This document shows, piece after piece, positions 7,120 through 8,712 of a DNA stretch of 8,712 nucleotides. A program made the translations under genes and the position numbers. The DNA is taken from positions 1 through 8,712 of the forward strand of contig CADCWH010000153.1 in NCBI GenBank assembly GCA_902806395.1. Direction: 5' to 3'. The stretch's first letter is position 1, and each line of letters starts with the position of its first letter. Source of the DNA: an uncultured Thermomicrobiales bacterium (GTDB taxonomy: Bacteria; Chloroflexota; Chloroflexia; Thermomicrobiales; UBA6265). A model generated the notes under the pieces. That model did no database searches and had not been told where the DNA came from. It was given only the letters and a program-made list of their open reading frames with translations.

Positions 7120-7148
7120 AATCTAGCACCGGCCCTGAGGGGTGTCAA
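7120..7148 (-). promoter_or_regulatory. sigma70-type promoter for the transporter operon
   Basis: The minus strand carries a perfect -35 box TTGACA (7148-7143), exactly 17 bases of spacer, and the -10 box TAGATT (7125-7120, 4 of 6 matches) preceded by the TGC extension. Transcription should start near 7113, leaving a leader of about 120 nt before the DppB-type ATG at 6990. It is the best promoter match I found in the window and points straight into the three-gene operon. Confidence 0.7.
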
Positions 7149-7155
7149 GCACCCC
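7139..7155. promoter_or_regulatory. inverted repeat over the -35 box, candidate operator
   Basis: GGGGTG and CACCCC are perfect 6-base arms around TCAAG. The -35 box of the transporter promoter (7143-7148) lies within this dyad, so a protein bound here would compete with RNA polymerase. No regulator gene is present in the window, and the arms are short enough that chance is possible. Confidence 0.35.
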
Positions 7156-7183
7156 ACCGGTCCTTTTCTTGAGCTCCCGTCTG

Positions 7184-7202
7184 ACAAGGCCAAGTGCCTT
7201 GT
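7184..7202. repeat. perfect dyad ACAAGGC-N5-GCCTTGT
   Basis: Seven-base arms are separated by CAAGT. The dyad is 36 bases upstream of the transporter -35 box and about 140 bases after the hslU stop. It could be a regulator site for the operon, or a hairpin near the 3' end of the hslU transcript. In minus-strand RNA the bases after the stem are CAGACGG, not a U-run, so it is not a standard intrinsic terminator. Confidence 0.4.
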
Positions 7203-7287
7203 GCTCGGTGCCTAAAACCGCGGTCCATCGTCCCGAATCGTGGCGGCTCGAGGGCAGCGTTCGCTACGAGACCACATGCCGGACGAC

Positions 7288-7297
7288 GAACGTTCGG
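7288..7297. repeat. 10-bp palindrome CGAACGTTCG
   Basis: This perfect palindrome is about 45 bases past the hslU stop codon. Its halves equal those of Gram-positive SOS boxes (CGAAC...GTTCG) but lack the 4-base spacer LexA needs, so it is not called as a LexA site. No function can be assigned. Confidence 0.25.
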
Positions 7298-7341
7298 TTA
7301 CCTCTCCCGTACGACCGAGCACCCACGACGGGCTACGACGG

Positions 7342-8712
7342 TCAGAGGATGAAGGCGCTCAAGTCCTCGTCTTCGGCGACGTCGCCGACCCGCTCGGCCA
7401 CGAACTCGGCCGTGATCATCACCGTCTCGCCAGCGTGCTCGTGGGCCGAGAAGGAGATCTCCTCCAACACCCGCTCGATGATCGTGTGCAGCCGCCTGGC
7501 CCCGATGTCCTCGGTCCGGGCGTTCACCAGCGTGGCCAGGCGGGCCATCTCCCGCAGCCCCTCCTCGACGAACTCCAGGGACAATCCTTCGGTCCCTAGT
7601 AGGGCCTGGTACTGCTTCGTCAGAGCGTTGCGCGGCTCGGTCAGGATCGCCAGCAGGTCGTCCTCGGTAAGGCTCTGCAACTCGACCCGGATCGGGAACC
7701 GCCCCTGCAGCTCCGGGATCATGTCGGCCGGGCGAACCTGGTGGAACGCTCCCGCCGCGATGAACAGGATGTGGTCGGTCCGGACCGGGCCGTACCGGGT
7801 CATCACCACCGACCCCTCGACGATCGGCAGGAGGTCGCGCTGCACACCGGCGCCAGACACCTCGGCCCCGTATTCGCCTTCGCCCGTGACCGTCTTGTCG
7901 ATCTCGTCAATGAAGACGACCGCTGCCTCCTCGACCCGCTTCATTGCCGCCTCGACCACCGCGTCGAAGTCGACCATCCGGTTCGCTTCCTGCTGGGTCA
8001 GGATGCGGCGAGCCTCGCGCACCGACACCCGGCGCCGGACGCCCCGCCGTGCCAGCAGCCCTTCCATGATCCCCTGCACGGCGTCCTGGACATCGTCGGC
8101 CGACATCCCAGGCAGGAACTCCGACGAGCCATACTCGTCGTAGTAGCCGTCGTCGTCCATCTCGATCTCGACGGTCTCCTCGTCGAGCGCTTGCTGGTCG
8201 AGCAGATCCTGGACCCGCTGCCGCTCCCGCCGCAGGCGTCGTTCGGCCGCGGCCTCCCGCCGCCGTTGCGCCTCGCTGCTCCGCTCCTCGTCCTCCCCGG
8301 ACCGGTGTCTGCCCCGCGGGGCGGGGCTGCGCTGCAGGGTCTGGAGCGACAATAGCTCGACCAAACGCTCGGTCGCGATCTTGCCGGCGGCTTCCTTGAC
8401 CTGCTCGATCCGTTCGCCGTGCAGCATGCTGATCGCCACTTCGACCAGGTCGCGGATGATGCTCTCGACATCCCGGCCCACGTAGCCGACCTCGGTGAAC
8501 TTGGTCGCCTCGACCTTGACGAACGGGGCGTCCACGATCTTCGCCACCCGGCGGGCGATCTCCGTCTTACCCACACCGGTCGGGCCGATCATCAGGATGT
8601 TCTTCGGCTGGACCTCCTGCCGCATGTCATCCGGCAATCGCTGGCGGCGAAACCGGTTCCGCAGCGCCACCGCCACGGCCCGCTTCGCGTCGGCCTGGCC
8701 GATGATGTAGCG
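7342..8712 (-). CDS. hslU: HslU (ClpY), ATPase of the HslUV protease; N-terminus beyond window
   Basis: HslU is the AAA+ ring that unfolds proteins and feeds them to the HslV peptidase in the cytoplasm. The window shows 456 residues, from RYIIGQADAKRA to the stop; about 15 residues are missing at the front. A GTG at 8676 is inside the gene and is not the start. Visible motifs (fragment numbering) are IIGQ (3-6), Walker A GPTGVGKT (43-50), the pore motif GYVG (76-79), Walker B VVFIDE (265-270), GVQRDLLPIVEG (289-300), the arginine-finger segment ELQGRFPIRVE (334-344) and sensor 2 GARRLHT (404-410). The middle I-domain (about 105-245) is well conserved only at its edges. It contains a very charged Arg/Glu stretch at about 130-170 and an acidic one at about 176-194. 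The C-terminal tail that docks into HslV reads EDLSAFIL-like (DEDLSAFIL); E. coli has EDLSRFIL. The total length is somewhat above the 443 aa of E. coli. hslV would be expected upstream, outside the window. Confidence 0.95.
   Translation of the reverse strand, partial: RYIIGQADAKRAVAVALRNRFRRQRLPDDMRQEVQPKNILMIGPTGVGKTEIARRVAKIVDAPFVKVEATKFTEVGYVGRDVESIIRDLVEVAISMLHGERIEQVKEAAGKIATERLVELLSLQTLQRSPAPRGRHRSGEDEERSSEAQRRREAAAERRLRRERQRVQDLLDQQALDEETVEIEMDDDGYYDEYGSSEFLPGMSADDVQDAVQGIMEGLLARRGVRRRVSVREARRILTQQEANRMVDFDAVVEAAMKRVEEAAVVFIDEIDKTVTGEGEYGAEVSGAGVQRDLLPIVEGSVVMTRYGPVRTDHILFIAAGAFHQVRPADMIPELQGRFPIRVELQSLTEDDLLAILTEPRNALTKQYQALLGTEGLSLEFVEEGLREMARLATLVNARTEDIGARRLHTIIERVLEEISFSAHEHAGETVMITAEFVAERVGDVAEDEDLSAFIL

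Larger units (their letters stand above)
6991..7341. other. 351-base non-coding gap between hslU and the transporter operon
   Basis: I see no credible gene here; the short open frames have the composition of shadow frames and no ribosome sites. On the minus strand the gap holds, in transcription order, a 10-bp palindrome (7288-7297), a 7-bp-stem dyad (7184-7202), the transporter promoter with an inverted repeat over its -35 box (7120-7155), and a leader of about 120 nt ending in AGGAG. No hairpin followed by a U-run ends hslU here. Confidence 0.6.

Noticed and set aside
7288..7297. CGAACGTTCG as a LexA (SOS) box
   Set aside because: Known Gram-positive boxes need four bases between CGAAC and GTTCG. 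This has none, and it lies downstream of hslU rather than at a promoter.
8674..8676. GTG as the start of HslU
   Set aside because: The frame continues upstream as RYIIGQADAKRA, the conserved HslU N-terminal region, to the window edge. The true start is outside.
1..8712. CRISPR arrays, tRNA/rRNA genes, insertion sequences or a novel defence system
   Set aside because: I found no regularly spaced repeats, tRNA-like cloverleaf, transposase or long terminal inverted repeats. All substantial genes belong to known housekeeping or transport families.

Overview
This is an ordinary chromosomal stretch from a high-GC bacterium. All seven recognised genes lie on the minus strand, so transcription runs from high to low coordinates. 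An HslU unfoldase, a DppBC/OppA-type importer carrying a Tat-like signal on its binding protein, and an S41 protease with an unusual active site would suit Chloroflexota of the Thermomicrobia/Sphaerobacter type. That assignment comes from the general look of the proteins; there is no rRNA or other phylogenetic marker in the window.

Layout in order of transcription: (1) 8712-7342, hslU, the ATPase of the HslUV protease, with only about the first 15 residues cut off by the window edge. (2) 7341-6991, a 351-base non-coding gap holding several dyads and a well-formed sigma70-type promoter. (3) 6990-2919, a peptide/nickel-type ABC importer operon: DppB-type permease, DppC-type permease, then a family 5 substrate-binding protein. 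The gap before the binding-protein gene contains a perfect hairpin. No ATPase subunit gene lies beside the operon. (4) A strong GC hairpin at 2851-2879 probably ends that operon. (5) 2732-1770, ilvE, branched-chain aminotransferase, followed 56 bases later by (6) 1713-379, a membrane-anchored PDZ/S41 (CtpA-like) peptidase. (7) 137-1, the first 45 residues of a GtrA-like membrane protein that runs off the window.

The importer genes form one functional unit (ligand capture plus transmembrane channel) that must borrow ATPases from elsewhere. HslU and the S41 peptidase belong to protein quality control or processing, but nothing ties them to the importer. IlvE makes or degrades Val/Leu/Ile and could use amino acids from imported peptides; that link is only inference.

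I found no mobile element, CRISPR array, RNA gene or clearly new system. The most notable points are the S41 peptidase with threonine where the catalytic lysine should be, the promoter whose -35 box sits in an inverted repeat, and the importer without ATPases.
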